Source: Methanolobus sp.
GTDB lineage: Archaea > Halobacteriota > Methanosarcinia > Methanosarcinales > Methanosarcinaceae
DNA length: 64,000 nt
Assembly (NCBI RefSeq): GCF_016278385.1
Contig: NZ_JADQBY010000020.1
Coordinates: forward strand, 1-64,000
Reading direction: 5' to 3'
Part shown: positions 1 to 8,999 of the stretch, in pieces
How positions within the stretch are numbered: the stretch's first letter is position 1
How the letters are laid out: every line of letters starts with the position of its first letter
The notes under the pieces: model-generated
Told to the model about the DNA's origin: nothing
Databases searched by the model: none
The model's input: the letters and a program-made list of their open reading frames with translations, nothing else
Translations under genes and position numbers: made by a program

Positions 1-477
1 TCTTCGGGAACTCTGGATCGCTGCCAACTCACTCATTAAATTACTAATAACTTTTTTTTAAACTATTATTCTGATTAGTTTTACTGTTGTTGTTAATCTT
101 TCTAACTCTTCTCAAATATAAATATTTTATTTTCTATGGGTATGCATGCTTACCGCGATTCTTTCAGCCATTATTCATGATAGTTAATTTGTAAAATAAG
201 AAATGAATGTATCCCGCGCAAAGCGCGGCACACATTCAGATACGCAATTTAGAATATTCACTATATTGGATTTCCTCTCAGGATTGTGTGGATAAATTCA
301 CACAAGATCTTATTAAATGCTTGTTCAAATTTACTGATCAGACATTGGATAAAAATATGCATGATTTTTCGTGATATGGATTTCAAGTATCAACTTGTAT
401 TTAGCATCTAGAGAATTGATGAGATATTATTGTTGAGATTACCCACACAATGTTGAAGAGAACCATTTTATTTGATA
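1..477. other. Gene-poor left edge with a GC-rich hairpin
   Basis: No convincing gene lies here. The first ~90 bases carry a short open frame reaching a stop that could be the tail of a gene outside the window, but it is too short to assign. The rest is AT-rich and contains one strong hairpin (listed separately). It lies downstream of the minus-strand symporter gene whose stop is at 478. Confidence 0.5.
204..238. terminator. GC-rich two-part hairpin, possible terminator
   Basis: A perfect 6-bp stem CCGCGC/GCGCGG with an AAA loop (214-228) sits inside a second 7-bp stem TGAATGT/ACATTCA (204-210 and 232-238), separated by symmetric 3-nt internal loops. It stands out in an otherwise AT-rich stretch about 240 bases beyond the symporter stop codon. 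It could end transcription from either side or be part of a small RNA. The structure is seen directly; the function is inferred. Confidence 0.4.
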
Positions 478-1920
478 TTACTGTTCTTCTGGTGCAGTAA
501 CAATTACATCTTCATTAAGGACTCTTCTTTTTGCTTCGCGTTTTGCCACTTCAATAAATTCCTCATTAGCAGTTTTCTTGCCGCTTACCCATTTATCCAT
601 TACAACACAAGTGACAAGGTCTCCGGTTACATTGACAGCAGTACGGCTCATATCAAGTATCCTGTCAACTCCGATTATAAGTGCTATACCAGCAGTGGGT
701 ATTCCTACGCTGTTCAATATCAGCGCAAGAATAACGATACCTACTCCTGGTGTAGATGGGGTGCCTATTGAGGCTCCTACTACAGTTATCATTATCAGTA
801 CCAATTCCCCAAAGCCAAGGTCTATTCCAAATACCTGTGCCAGAAATACAGCTGCAATACTCTGGTAAAGGGCTGTGCCGTTCATGTTAATTGTAGCGCC
901 AAGGGGAATGACAAATTGGGATATAGATGGTCTGACCCCTATATTCTCTTCAGCCGTCTGAATTGACAGTGGCATAACTGCAGCAGAGCTTGATGTTGAA
1001 AATGCAAGCAACAATACATCTCTTATTGATCTCATGAAATTGATCGGATTTTTCCCTGTTACCACCAGAATTACTATCATATAGAATATCAGCATCATTA
1101 ACAGTCCCAACAATACTGTGCACACATAGACCAGCATTCCCAGTAACGCATCAATTCCAAGATTGATGGTGAATTTGCTCATAAGCCCAAAAACAGCAAT
1201 TGGGGCAAGCAACATGCTCCATTTTACAACTGTCATGCTAACCTCCTGCAAAGAACCTAACAACTCTAGCATTGGCTTTGATTGTACAGGTGACATCGAA
1301 ACAAGAGCCACCCCTATAATCACAGAGAAGAGTACTACCTGAAGCATCTCTCCAGTTGCAAGTGATCCCAGGGGATTGGTTGGAACAATGGTGGTTATCA
1401 TGCTGGGTAGCTCTGAAACATCAGGTGCGTTCATCTCATTACCTTTTACTGTCGTCACATCTGACATCATCGTGTCCTGAACAAGCTCGCTGCTGATGTA
1501 AGTTCCAGGATTTATCGTTAATGCAAGGGTAAGTCCGATGAGTATTGCAAGTGCAGTGGTGACAAGAAAATATGCAACTGTCCTGAGTCCTATCTTTTTC
1601 AGTTGTTCCATATCTTCGCCAGATGCGATTCCCCTGATAATGGATGCAAAAACAAGTGGTACAACTATCATTTGTAGAAGTGCAAGGAAGATATATCCCG
1701 GTAATGCCAGCCATTCACCAATGGTGTATGACATTTCCTTGCTTAAAATACTAGTAGAAGGACCGAGTACAAGTCCGGTGATAATTCCCAGCATCATCCC
1801 AATGAGAATCTTTAGCCAGAGTCTGCTTTTTACAAGTTCATGCAGATTATGATTCAAATGCTTTAGTGAACGTGGATGAATAAGTGTAAGAGGATCTGGT
1901 AAGTTATACCTGCTAGACAT
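478..1920 (-). CDS. Dicarboxylate/amino acid:cation symporter (DAACS family)
   Basis: A 480-residue integral membrane symporter of the glutamate/aspartate/C4-dicarboxylate family, importing an acidic substrate with Na+ or H+. Family marks are visible: the serine-rich SSSAAVMPLS hairpin region, the GTPSTPGVG re-entrant loop, and the last-helix motif DMSRTAVNVTGD, whose Arg normally binds the substrate side-chain carboxylate. The conserved NMDGT motif reads NMNGT here, so the Asp used for one cation site in characterised homologues is Asn, which may change ion coupling. The ~40-residue hydrophilic N-terminus is longer than usual. No clear Shine-Dalgarno precedes the ATG. It appears monocistronic. 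The substrate cannot be decided from sequence. Confidence 0.9.
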   Translation of the reverse strand: MSSRYNLPDPLTLIHPRSLKHLNHNLHELVKSRLWLKILIGMMLGIITGLVLGPSTSILSKEMSYTIGEWLALPGYIFLALLQMIVVPLVFASIIRGIASGEDMEQLKKIGLRTVAYFLVTTALAILIGLTLALTINPGTYISSELVQDTMMSDVTTVKGNEMNAPDVSELPSMITTIVPTNPLGSLATGEMLQVVLFSVIIGVALVSMSPVQSKPMLELLGSLQEVSMTVVKWSMLLAPIAVFGLMSKFTINLGIDALLGMLVYVCTVLLGLLMMLIFYMIVILVVTGKNPINFMRSIRDVLLLAFSTSSSAAVMPLSIQTAEENIGVRPSISQFVIPLGATINMNGTALYQSIAAVFLAQVFGIDLGFGELVLIMITVVGASIGTPSTPGVGIVILALILNSVGIPTAGIALIIGVDRILDMSRTAVNVTGDLVTCVVMDKWVSGKKTANEEFIEVAKREAKRRVLNEDVIVTAPEEQ

Positions 1921-1981
1921 AGCAGTTAATTAATTTTTACCTTTATATGGGTTTATGTTCTTTTCCAACAAATATCCCTGC

Positions 1982-2500
1982 TCATTTTCTTCGAAGTATG
2001 CTTTCATCTATTGGATAATACTCTGTTGCTGAACTGATCAGTTCTGCTGCAGTGTTTCTCTCAAAGGAATGTACTTCAACACGTATTCCACAGGCTTTAA
2101 GGTGTTCTACAAGGGCAGTGAAATCACCATCTCCACTGACAAGTACAACAGTATCTACTTTTTCAGATATGGCGATTGCATCGATGGCTATCCCCATATC
2201 CCAGTCGCCTTTAGTAGATCCATCCGGTCTGATCTTGAGTTGTTTGGATCGTACTTCCCAGCCAAAGTTTCTTAAATGATACTTGAATCCTGACTGGTCT
2301 ATATCATCTGTTTCAACCAGATAGGCAATTGCCCGTATGAGCTGTCTGCCTTTCAGTACCGTATTAAGCAATTTATCATAATCCAGCCGGCTGTCTGAAT
2401 AATTATTTCTTGCAGAATAGAACATATTCTGGACGTCAGCAAACACAGCAAGTCTCTGGCTTCTGAATATGTGTTGTTCATACTTATTTGAATTGACCAT
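1982..2500 (-). CDS. NYN/LabA-like (DUF88) PIN-fold nuclease domain protein
   Basis: A 172-residue protein of the NYN/LabA (DUF88) family, a PIN-like fold usually linked to RNA cleavage. The N-terminal FADVQNMFYSAR carries the first acidic position (FxDxxN), DWDMGIAIDAI the middle one, and VLVSGDGDFTALVEHL the GDxDF signature that completes the Asp cluster. I chose the ATG at 2500 because GGAG lies ~9 bases upstream; an in-frame GTG at 2515 is the alternative. It is transcribed divergently from pspA with ~140 bases between, so the two could share regulation, but no functional link is evident. The substrate RNA is unknown. Confidence 0.82.
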   Translation of the reverse strand: MVNSNKYEQHIFRSQRLAVFADVQNMFYSARNNYSDSRLDYDKLLNTVLKGRQLIRAIAYLVETDDIDQSGFKYHLRNFGWEVRSKQLKIRPDGSTKGDWDMGIAIDAIAISEKVDTVVLVSGDGDFTALVEHLKACGIRVEVHSFERNTAAELISSATEYYPIDESILRRK

Positions 2501-2643
2501 GTTTAGCTTCTCCACCTTAAATGATATTATAAGCAGGATATGATGTTTTCTTCCTATTTATTTGAACCTCCACAATGTTTGGGAAGGCATTTATGCAAGT
2601 TTGCACTTTATATCTTTATTTGTATGTCATCAGGAGGAATAAC

Positions 2644-3342
2644 ATGGGATTATTTAATAGAATGGGAACAGTAGTCAAGTCTAAAATGAATAAATTAATG
2701 GATCGAATGGAAGATCCCAGAGAGACACTGGACTATTCCTATGAGAAACAGCTTGAAATGCTCCAGAATGTTAAAAAAGGTGTTGCAGAGGTTACTACAT
2801 CTAAAAAAAGACTTCAGTTACAGCGATCTAAACTGGTACTGAATGTCGAAAAACTTGATGGACAGGCAAAGGAAGCCATTCAGGCTGACAGGGAGGACCT
2901 GGCACGTCTGGCACTTGAGAGGAAAAGTGCTCTTGCAACTCAGGTACAAGGTCTTGATCAGCAGATAGCTGACCTTGAAAAAGAACAGGAAAAGCTCATT
3001 GCAGCTGAAAAGCGCCTGTCAACCAAAGTAGAGGTATTCAGGACAAAGAAAGAGACTATCAAAGCCCAGTATTCAGCGGCTGAGGCACAGGTAAAGATCA
3101 GTGAGTCTGTTTCCGGTATCAGTGAAGAGATGGCAGATGTAGGCATGGCTGTAGAAAGAGCTGAGAACAAAACCGAAGAGCTGAAAGCCCGTGCATCAGC
3201 ACTCGATGAGCTTATAGAAGTCGGTGTACTTGATGATTTCACCAGCAGTGGAAATGATATTGACAGAGAACTTGCAAAGATAAGTGCAACCTCAAGTGTT
3301 GAGCTTGAACTTGAAAACCTCAAAAAGGAGGCAGGCAAATGA
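2644..3342 (+). CDS. pspA: PspA/IM30-family membrane-stress protein
   Basis: A 232-residue, almost wholly alpha-helical coiled-coil protein of the PspA/Vipp1 (ESCRT-III-related) family that coats and protects the cytoplasmic membrane. The start MGLFNRMGTVVKSKMNKLMDRMEDP matches the family's amphipathic N-terminal helix and following DPRETLDYSYEKQ segment. The ATG at 2644 is preceded by a perfect AGGAGG seven bases upstream; an upstream in-frame ATG at 2575 would add non-homologous residues. A TTTATATC box at 2608-2615 would give a very short leader. The stop overlaps the next gene by ATGA. Together with htpX and the PspAB-like gene it forms an envelope-stress block. Confidence 0.92.
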   Translation: MGLFNRMGTVVKSKMNKLMDRMEDPRETLDYSYEKQLEMLQNVKKGVAEVTTSKKRLQLQRSKLVLNVEKLDGQAKEAIQADREDLARLALERKSALATQVQGLDQQIADLEKEQEKLIAAEKRLSTKVEVFRTKKETIKAQYSAAEAQVKISESVSGISEEMADVGMAVERAENKTEELKARASALDELIEVGVLDDFTSSGNDIDRELAKISATSSVELELENLKKEAGK

Positions 3343-3617
3343 TTATAAGAATAGTTGGCGAAGGTCAGTATGAAGTACCTAGTGCTCTTTTTGATGAACT
3401 AAATGCCATTGACAACAAAATCGTGGATCTTGTTTCTCAGGATAATAAAGAGGAATATAATAATGAGCTATCAAAACTCATTTCTATGATAAAATCTAGT
3501 GGAAAACAACTTGATGATGTGGATATTGTAGAATCGGATATTATTGTTCCGCCAGGTGATCTTACCTTTGAGGAAGCAAAAGACATCTTCACAGGTGTCG
3601 GAATATTTGAAGATTAA
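3339..3617 (+). CDS. PspA-associated protein PspAA
   Basis: A 92-residue protein beginning MIIRIVGEGQYEVPSA and ending in an acidic tail with the PGDLTFEEAKDIFTGVGIF segment, the layout of the PspAA domain found next to pspA in archaea and actinobacteria. It overlaps pspA by ATGA, so the two are translationally coupled. PspAA is thought to act with PspA in membrane stress; its biochemical activity is unknown. It faces the PspAB-like gene end to end across 33 bases. Confidence 0.78.
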   Translation: MIIRIVGEGQYEVPSALFDELNAIDNKIVDLVSQDNKEEYNNELSKLISMIKSSGKQLDDVDIVESDIIVPPGDLTFEEAKDIFTGVGIFED

Positions 3618-3650
3618 AAGCCTGAATAAAATATTAAAATTGGTTTATGT

Positions 3651-4223
3651 CTAAAAGGGCATACTCCAAAGGGGATACCATTTCCCCACATCTTTTTCTA
3701 TAGGCAGTTCTTTTTCCATAAGAGATTTTAGTCTGAACTCCAGAGTGCTATCCCTGTTGTTCTTTCCCTGGGGCGCAAATGGGTAGTAATTTCCCTGTTT
3801 GAAATTATATATCCAATAGACAGGTCCGTTGCTCTCAAATTTATAAACAGCACACAGTATCTGTTCCCCGAATCCCTGTTCTATAAGTGTCTGGGATATC
3901 ATGTGTATGTTGGTTACAAGGTCTTCGAAGTCCTTGTCTTTCAGTATAACCCACAGGAAATTATATTCATCTTTCTCAATGTTGAACTCAGTGCCTGTTT
4001 CTTTAGTGCTGAATTGCAGTAATTGCTCAATTTCTTCCCGCGTGTTCTGGTATTTAGACATGTCTATGGATTTGAAGCATATTCCTGCAACTGCAGAAGG
4101 CTTCAGATTCAGGCTAAGTTCCAGGGTTATAACAGCTGTGGAAATAGCAAATATCCTGTCCGTTTTTGCCTCAGGTACTTTGCTTCTTCCAAGCACGGAG
4201 TTGAACATATCGCGAAAACCCAT
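3651..4223 (-). CDS. PspA-associated protein PspAB-like
   Basis: A 190-residue soluble protein starting MGFRDMFNSVLGRSKVPEAK, resembling the PspAB family (a short basic N-terminus, then a domain with the WVILKDKDFEDLVTNIH and YWIYNFKQGNYYPFAP stretches). The role is unknown beyond association with PspA and HtpX systems. Its ATG shares a base with the htpX stop codon (TGATG), so it is the second gene of an htpX operon. The convergent pspA-pspAA pair next door supports the assignment, which otherwise rests on recognition of the family pattern. Confidence 0.7.
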   Translation of the reverse strand: MGFRDMFNSVLGRSKVPEAKTDRIFAISTAVITLELSLNLKPSAVAGICFKSIDMSKYQNTREEIEQLLQFSTKETGTEFNIEKDEYNFLWVILKDKDFEDLVTNIHMISQTLIEQGFGEQILCAVYKFESNGPVYWIYNFKQGNYYPFAPQGKNNRDSTLEFRLKSLMEKELPIEKDVGKWYPLWSMPF

Positions 4224-5107
4224 CAGAGTTCGATCTCCCTCTGTATCTTCTCAAGGGCGGCAATCCTCTTCTCCATTGAAGGGTGTGTTGATATCAGGCT
4301 CATCACAGAGCCGGATATTGCAGGTATTATGAAAAATGCATTCATACCCTCTACCTTACGAAGGTCTTCAGTAGGAACGTTTGCCATGGTCCCGCTAATC
4401 TTTCGGAGTGCAGATATCAGATTTGTCGGCTCTCCTGTAATGAGAGCAGATCCTCTATCCGCTGCAAATTCTCTGTATCTGGAGAGGGCACGTATAAGCA
4501 AGAAACTGATGACCCATACCAATATGGAAACTATCCATATTGCTATCAAAGCACCACCATTTGAATCTCTGCGATTACCTCCAAACCCTCCGAAATAGAA
4601 ACTATATCTCACGATATAGAACGCCAGTGTCGAGATGAAACTTGCAATTGTCAATATTGCCATATCCCTGTTCTTGACGTGGCTTAGTTCGTGTGCAAGC
4701 ACTGCTTCCAGTTCACCCTGGTCAAGTTTATGCATGAGTCCGGTGGTTACAGCCACAACAGCACTTTTTGGTCCTCTCCCTGTTGCAAAGGCATTGGGTA
4801 CTGAGGTATTTACGACCGCAACAGTTGGCTTTGGCAGACCTGCTATAACACAGAGTCTGGTAATAGTTTCATGAAGTTTAGGTTCTTCTGATTCAGAAAC
4901 CACCTTTGCATTTGTGGTCCACAGAACAAGCTTATCAGAATAGTAATATTGTGCTCCCATGAACAATGCGATAAACAGGAGCATGAATACTGCCGGGGTT
5001 CCCATATATGACAGGAATATGAGAAAGCCAAGATAAACTGCAGCCAGCAGGAACATAGTAAAAATCATTCTTCCTTCCAGCCCAAGATCCTTTTTCCATT
5101 CTACCAT
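4223..5107 (-). CDS. htpX: HtpX-type M48 membrane metalloprotease
   Basis: A 294-residue integral membrane zinc metalloprotease that degrades misfolded membrane proteins. The zinc motif HELSH lies at residues 139-143 (VLAHELSHVKNRD). The glutamate in REFAADRGSAL is the expected third ligand. Two N-terminal membrane helices (about 15-33 and 38-54) and two after the active site (about 150-170 and 190-210) fit the family. It begins the htpX-pspAB operon, convergent with pspA-pspAA, a membrane quality-control unit. A second, truncated htpX 5' end is found at 42059-42184. Confidence 0.93.
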   Translation of the reverse strand: MVEWKKDLGLEGRMIFTMFLLAAVYLGFLIFLSYMGTPAVFMLLFIALFMGAQYYYSDKLVLWTTNAKVVSESEEPKLHETITRLCVIAGLPKPTVAVVNTSVPNAFATGRGPKSAVVAVTTGLMHKLDQGELEAVLAHELSHVKNRDMAILTIASFISTLAFYIVRYSFYFGGFGGNRRDSNGGALIAIWIVSILVWVISFLLIRALSRYREFAADRGSALITGEPTNLISALRKISGTMANVPTEDLRKVEGMNAFFIIPAISGSVMSLISTHPSMEKRIAALEKIQREIEL

Positions 5108-5161
5108 TTAAGCGCCTCACGTTTGAAATTTATACAATATATTGGACTTTTGGATTTATAG

Positions 5162-5929
5162 TTATTCTATCCTAAGTAATCCCTTTTGCCAGTCATGGAT
5201 TATTTTGACCGCGGCTCTGGTTTCATCAATTTCGCCTTTCTGTTTTAGGAAATTACTTTTCATACCTATCATCTCAAGAATGTCATAGGAATTCTCATCT
5301 CTGATACTAACATTGTAAAAGGCTTCAAGTATTTCCTTGTTTTCATCGATTAATTTCTCAATGATTTTCAGAGCGACACCAATAGTATCTTTAAGGTGAG
5401 TTGAATCTTTTATCCCCAACAGTCCCTGCATGTACTCATCATGTTCGTCTAGGGGAAACACGCCAGGACTATCCAGAAAAACAATACGTGAGCCTGCATT
5501 GATTATTTGTACACCTTTTGTATACCCGGAGATTGATGATGTTGGAGCTTTACCCCTTCCGACAACGCTGTTGATCACCGAGGATTTACCGGTATTTGGG
5601 TATCCTATACAACCAACTGTTATGTTCCGATCCTGTATATCTGCAACTTCCAGTATTTTATATCTTAACATTGTGGTCCCAAATTTCTCTTTTGAGGACA
5701 CAAAAATAGTCGGTGCTATTTTTGCCATGCGGTTTTTTGCCTTTTCAAGTTTTTCTTTTGATACAAGGTCACACTTGTTTAGTACTATTATGAATGGTTT
5801 GTTGAGGCGTTCTAGTTCACGTTCGATTTCACTGTTCCTTGTTTCATCGGGAAAACGGGCATCAACTACTTCCAGAAGAACATCAGCTTTTTTGATGATG
5901 TCCTTTACTATCATTTTTTGGCTTGCCAT
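5162..5929 (-). CDS. Circularly permuted YlqF/RbgA-family GTPase
   Basis: A 255-residue GTP-binding protein with the motifs in permuted order: G4 NKCD (51-54), then the P-loop GYPNTGKSS (109-117), then G3 DSPG (153-156). This order (G4-G5-G1-G2-G3) defines the YlqF/YawG/MTG1 group, whose members mostly help assemble the large ribosomal subunit. The C-terminal ~80 residues form the helical domain typical of the group. It lies alone on the minus strand, 54 bases from the htpX start. The ribosomal role is inferred from the family. Confidence 0.87.
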   Translation of the reverse strand: MASQKMIVKDIIKKADVLLEVVDARFPDETRNSEIERELERLNKPFIIVLNKCDLVSKEKLEKAKNRMAKIAPTIFVSSKEKFGTTMLRYKILEVADIQDRNITVGCIGYPNTGKSSVINSVVGRGKAPTSSISGYTKGVQIINAGSRIVFLDSPGVFPLDEHDEYMQGLLGIKDSTHLKDTIGVALKIIEKLIDENKEILEAFYNVSIRDENSYDILEMIGMKSNFLKQKGEIDETRAAVKIIHDWQKGLLRIE

Positions 5930-6107
5930 GATTAATTCTCAGTTAAAAAAAGTGCTATTATATATCTTGATGGTCCATACTCTTTGAAAGGATATATTAT
6001 CTTTGATGTAATTCTGGTGTCAGCGATAAATGTTAGATTGTTTTGAATACGTCTTAATAAATGGAGTGTGTTCTATAAAATGGCATGATATCTATAAATC
6101 CTCAACT

Positions 6108-6882
6108 ATGTACCCATCGCGGGATATGTGTCAATGTCCTTTTGGTATTATTCTTCCGGGAGGCGAGGATGAAATGCCTTTCATGCTGGATGCTAGGGGT
6201 GATATCTGTGTGAAATGTGGTAACTGCGAAGCTTTCTATCCCGAAGGTGCCATTTCCCCACAAAGCATTCTATTTTTTTGATTCCCTTTCTCATAATATT
6301 GGTCCGGAACATCTTGGTTATTATATGCGCAAACGCCGTTCTGTCCATAACTATAAACATGAGATTGTTGAGTGGAAAGCAATAGAGAATATACTTGATA
6401 TTGTTCTTTATGCTCCTTCAGGGATTAATATCCAACCGGTCAACTGGCTTATTGTCCATGATCCGGAAGAGGTACGTAAGATTACCTCCTTGGCAATTGA
6501 CTGGATGCGTGAATTTACTGAATCTGGTAGGGACCATTCATTAAAGCCCATCATGTTCTCTCTGACATCTGCTTATGCTAAAGGTTCTGATCCTATCTGC
6601 CGTGGCGCTCCTCACCTTGCAATAACCTATGGAACAGGTGTTCTGGTATATACGGATTGTGTCATTGCTCTTTCATGGTTCGAGATTGTCGCACCGTCAT
6701 TTGATGTCGGTTCCTGCTGGGCTGGTTTTTTGAAAGTGACAGCAACCACATATAAGCCACTGATGGAAGAACTTTCCCTTCCAGTAGGTCATGTTGTACA
6801 GCATGCTATGATGTTCGGTTATCCTGAATATAATGTACATAATATCCCTGGCAGGAATGCTCCAAAGATAAGCTGGAAGTAA
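6108..6882 (+). pseudogene. Decayed ferredoxin-nitroreductase fusion
   Basis: A broken paralogue of the intact gene at 37762-38586. The 5' part encodes MCQCPFGIILPGGEDEMPF and then CVKCGNCEAFYPEGAISP. The first [4Fe-4S] motif is missing and the fourth Cys of the second is Tyr (CEAFYP against CEAYCP in the intact copy). The frame then stops at 6279-6281 after a run of seven T (6272-6278); with six T it would read on into the nitroreductase domain (YYMRKRRSVHNY, APSGINIQPVNW, CRGAPHLAI, GSCWAGFLK), which is otherwise intact to the stop at 6882. The nitroreductase half might still be translated from an internal start, but a functional protein like the paralogue is unlikely. Confidence 0.78.
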
Positions 6883-7162
6883 ATCCTGTTACTTTATTTG
6901 GGCAAGGCTATATATCGGTGCATTAAACAGGAGGGAATAAAAGTCTTTTAATGATATATGTACGCGATGCATTCTTAATTAATAGTGTTTAATTAATTTA
7001 AATTACTATTTCTCCCGTTCTTGAACTAAAATCTAAATTTTAATAAAATTTAGTAATCCTTATGTATAATATGCCCTCTTAAGAGCAATCACTAATTATA
7101 ATTATTATTAGGCTAATGGATTGAAAATAACCTGTCCTTGAAAGAGTTTAAACAATTTGATT

Positions 7163-8995
7163 ATGGCCCTATCACATAAACCCCGCATCCTGATAGTAGA
7201 TGATGAGCCAATGAACGTTGAGTTGCTTCAGGCATATCTACAATTGGATTATGAAGTCCTCCCTGCATATGATGGACAAGAAGCACTGGAAATAGTTTCC
7301 AGGGAAACCCCTGATATTATACTTCTTGATGTAATGATGCCAGGTATTAGTGGCTATCAGGTCTGTAAAAGTATAAAAAGCTCGGAAAAGACCCGGTACA
7401 TACCTGTTGTTCTAGTCACTGCTTTATCCGGGAGGGAAGACCGGTTAAGGGGTATAGAGGCCGAAGCTGATGATTTTCTGACCAAACCTGTTGACAGGCT
7501 TGAACTTAAAATGAGGGTGAAGTCTTTACTCCGTATAAAAGAGCTTCAGGATAATCTAGTCAAAGAACGGGATCAGGCACAGAACTATCTTGATGTGGCA
7601 GCCGTAATGATGCTGGTTCTTGATTCAAATCACAATATTTCCCTTATAAACAAGAGGGGTATTGAGATTTTGGGTTATGAGGAAAATGAAGTATTGGGAA
7701 AAAACCTGTTTCAGGAGTTTATTCCCCCGGAGTTCAGGTCGGGGATAGAACGACATATTTTCGATACGTTTGACAATCGGGAAAATAACATCAATTATTA
7801 CGAATGTCCGGTAGTTACTATGCAAAATAATCAATGTGTTGTATCCTGGTATTCCAAGCCCTTTACAGATGAATCTGGAAATGTTGTGGGAATTCTTTGT
7901 TCCGGTCAGGATATAACAAAGAGAAAGAAGGCAGAAGATAAACTAAAAAAGCATACTCGTGCCATGGAAGCCTCTATAGATGGGATGGCTATTATGGATA
8001 AAGATGGCGTTTATACTTATGTCAACAATGCACATGCACGTATCTTTGGATATGATGGTCCTGATGAACTAATTGGTAAAACATGGGACACACTTTATGC
8101 TGCATCCGAGATGGAAAGATTTGCCAATGAAATATTACCTGAGTTCCGGTTAAATGGAAAATGGAAAGGTGAACTACCTGGGATAAAGAAAAATGGTGAT
8201 AGTTTTTTCCAGGAAGTATCTATAACGGCTCTTGATGATGGAATAATTTCTGTCGTGAGGGATATATCCGAGCGTAAAGAAGTAGAGTCTAAAATGAATC
8301 AGTATGCTTCACAACTTAAGAGTTCAAATGAGCTGAAAGACCTTTTTACCGATATACTTCGTCATGATCTATTGAATCCGGCAGGTATTGTTAAAGGATT
8401 CACTGATATGCTGCTATATGAAGAGTCTGACGAGAATAAGAAATACAAGCTCAAGCTGATTGACAGTAATGTTTCTCGTCTTATAGATATGATCGAATCG
8501 GCCGCAAAATTTGCAAGGCTTGAAGATATTGATGAACTGGAATTCAAATCTATGGATCTCATGGGCATACTGCGCAATGTGGTGGAAGAGTTTGAACCGC
8601 AATTCAAGGCAAAAAAAATAAGGCTTGATATAAGGGCAAGTGGTCCTCATCCTGCAATTTTGAATCCTCTGATTGAAGGTGTATTTGTCAATTTCATTTC
8701 GAATGCTATAAAATATGGTCCTTATGATAGTGTTGTTGTGGTCGATGTAAAGGATATTGGGGATGAATGGAAAGTAATGATTTCAGATTCAGGCGATGGC
8801 ATACCTGATAAAGATAAACAATTGATTTTTAACCGTTTTAACCGTCTTAGTTCAAAGAATAAAGCAGTTAAGGGCTCCGGTCTTGGGCTTGCAATTGCCA
8901 AGAGGATGATTGATCTGCACGGTGGCAGGATAGGTGTTGAAGATAACACTGAAGGAAAAGGAAGTGTTTTCTGGGCAGTAGTAAAAAAAGCATGA
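7163..8995 (+). CDS. Hybrid sensor kinase: receiver-PAS-PAS-histidine kinase
   Basis: A 610-residue signalling protein. Domains in order: a receiver (about 8-120; VDDEP, phosphoacceptor D56 in LLDVMMPG, TKP), two PAS domains (about 140-255 and 265-375, the latter ending in the PAC-like ISVVRDISERK), a dimerisation/phosphoacceptor domain (H401 in LRHDLLNPAG), and an ATPase domain (N-box ISNAIKYGP, DSGDGIPD, GSGLGLAIAKR). No membrane helix is visible, so it is cytosolic and probably senses a ligand or redox state through PAS. A receiver at the N-terminus of the kinase is common in methanogens. The ATG at 7163 is preferred over a TTG at 7157. No partner regulator is adjacent, and the signal is unknown. 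Confidence 0.9.
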   Translation: MALSHKPRILIVDDEPMNVELLQAYLQLDYEVLPAYDGQEALEIVSRETPDIILLDVMMPGISGYQVCKSIKSSEKTRYIPVVLVTALSGREDRLRGIEAEADDFLTKPVDRLELKMRVKSLLRIKELQDNLVKERDQAQNYLDVAAVMMLVLDSNHNISLINKRGIEILGYEENEVLGKNLFQEFIPPEFRSGIERHIFDTFDNRENNINYYECPVVTMQNNQCVVSWYSKPFTDESGNVVGILCSGQDITKRKKAEDKLKKHTRAMEASIDGMAIMDKDGVYTYVNNAHARIFGYDGPDELIGKTWDTLYAASEMERFANEILPEFRLNGKWKGELPGIKKNGDSFFQEVSITALDDGIISVVRDISERKEVESKMNQYASQLKSSNELKDLFTDILRHDLLNPAGIVKGFTDMLLYEESDENKKYKLKLIDSNVSRLIDMIESAAKFARLEDIDELEFKSMDLMGILRNVVEEFEPQFKAKKIRLDIRASGPHPAILNPLIEGVFVNFISNAIKYGPYDSVVVVDVKDIGDEWKVMISDSGDGIPDKDKQLIFNRFNRLSSKNKAVKGSGLGLAIAKRMIDLHGGRIGVEDNTEGKGSVFWAVVKKA

Positions 8996-8999
8996 CGGT

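Noticed and set aside
6960-7000. Repeated TTAATTAA palindromes upstream of the histidine kinase as an operator
   Set aside because: Such palindromes arise easily in DNA this rich in A and T, and no further structure supports regulation.
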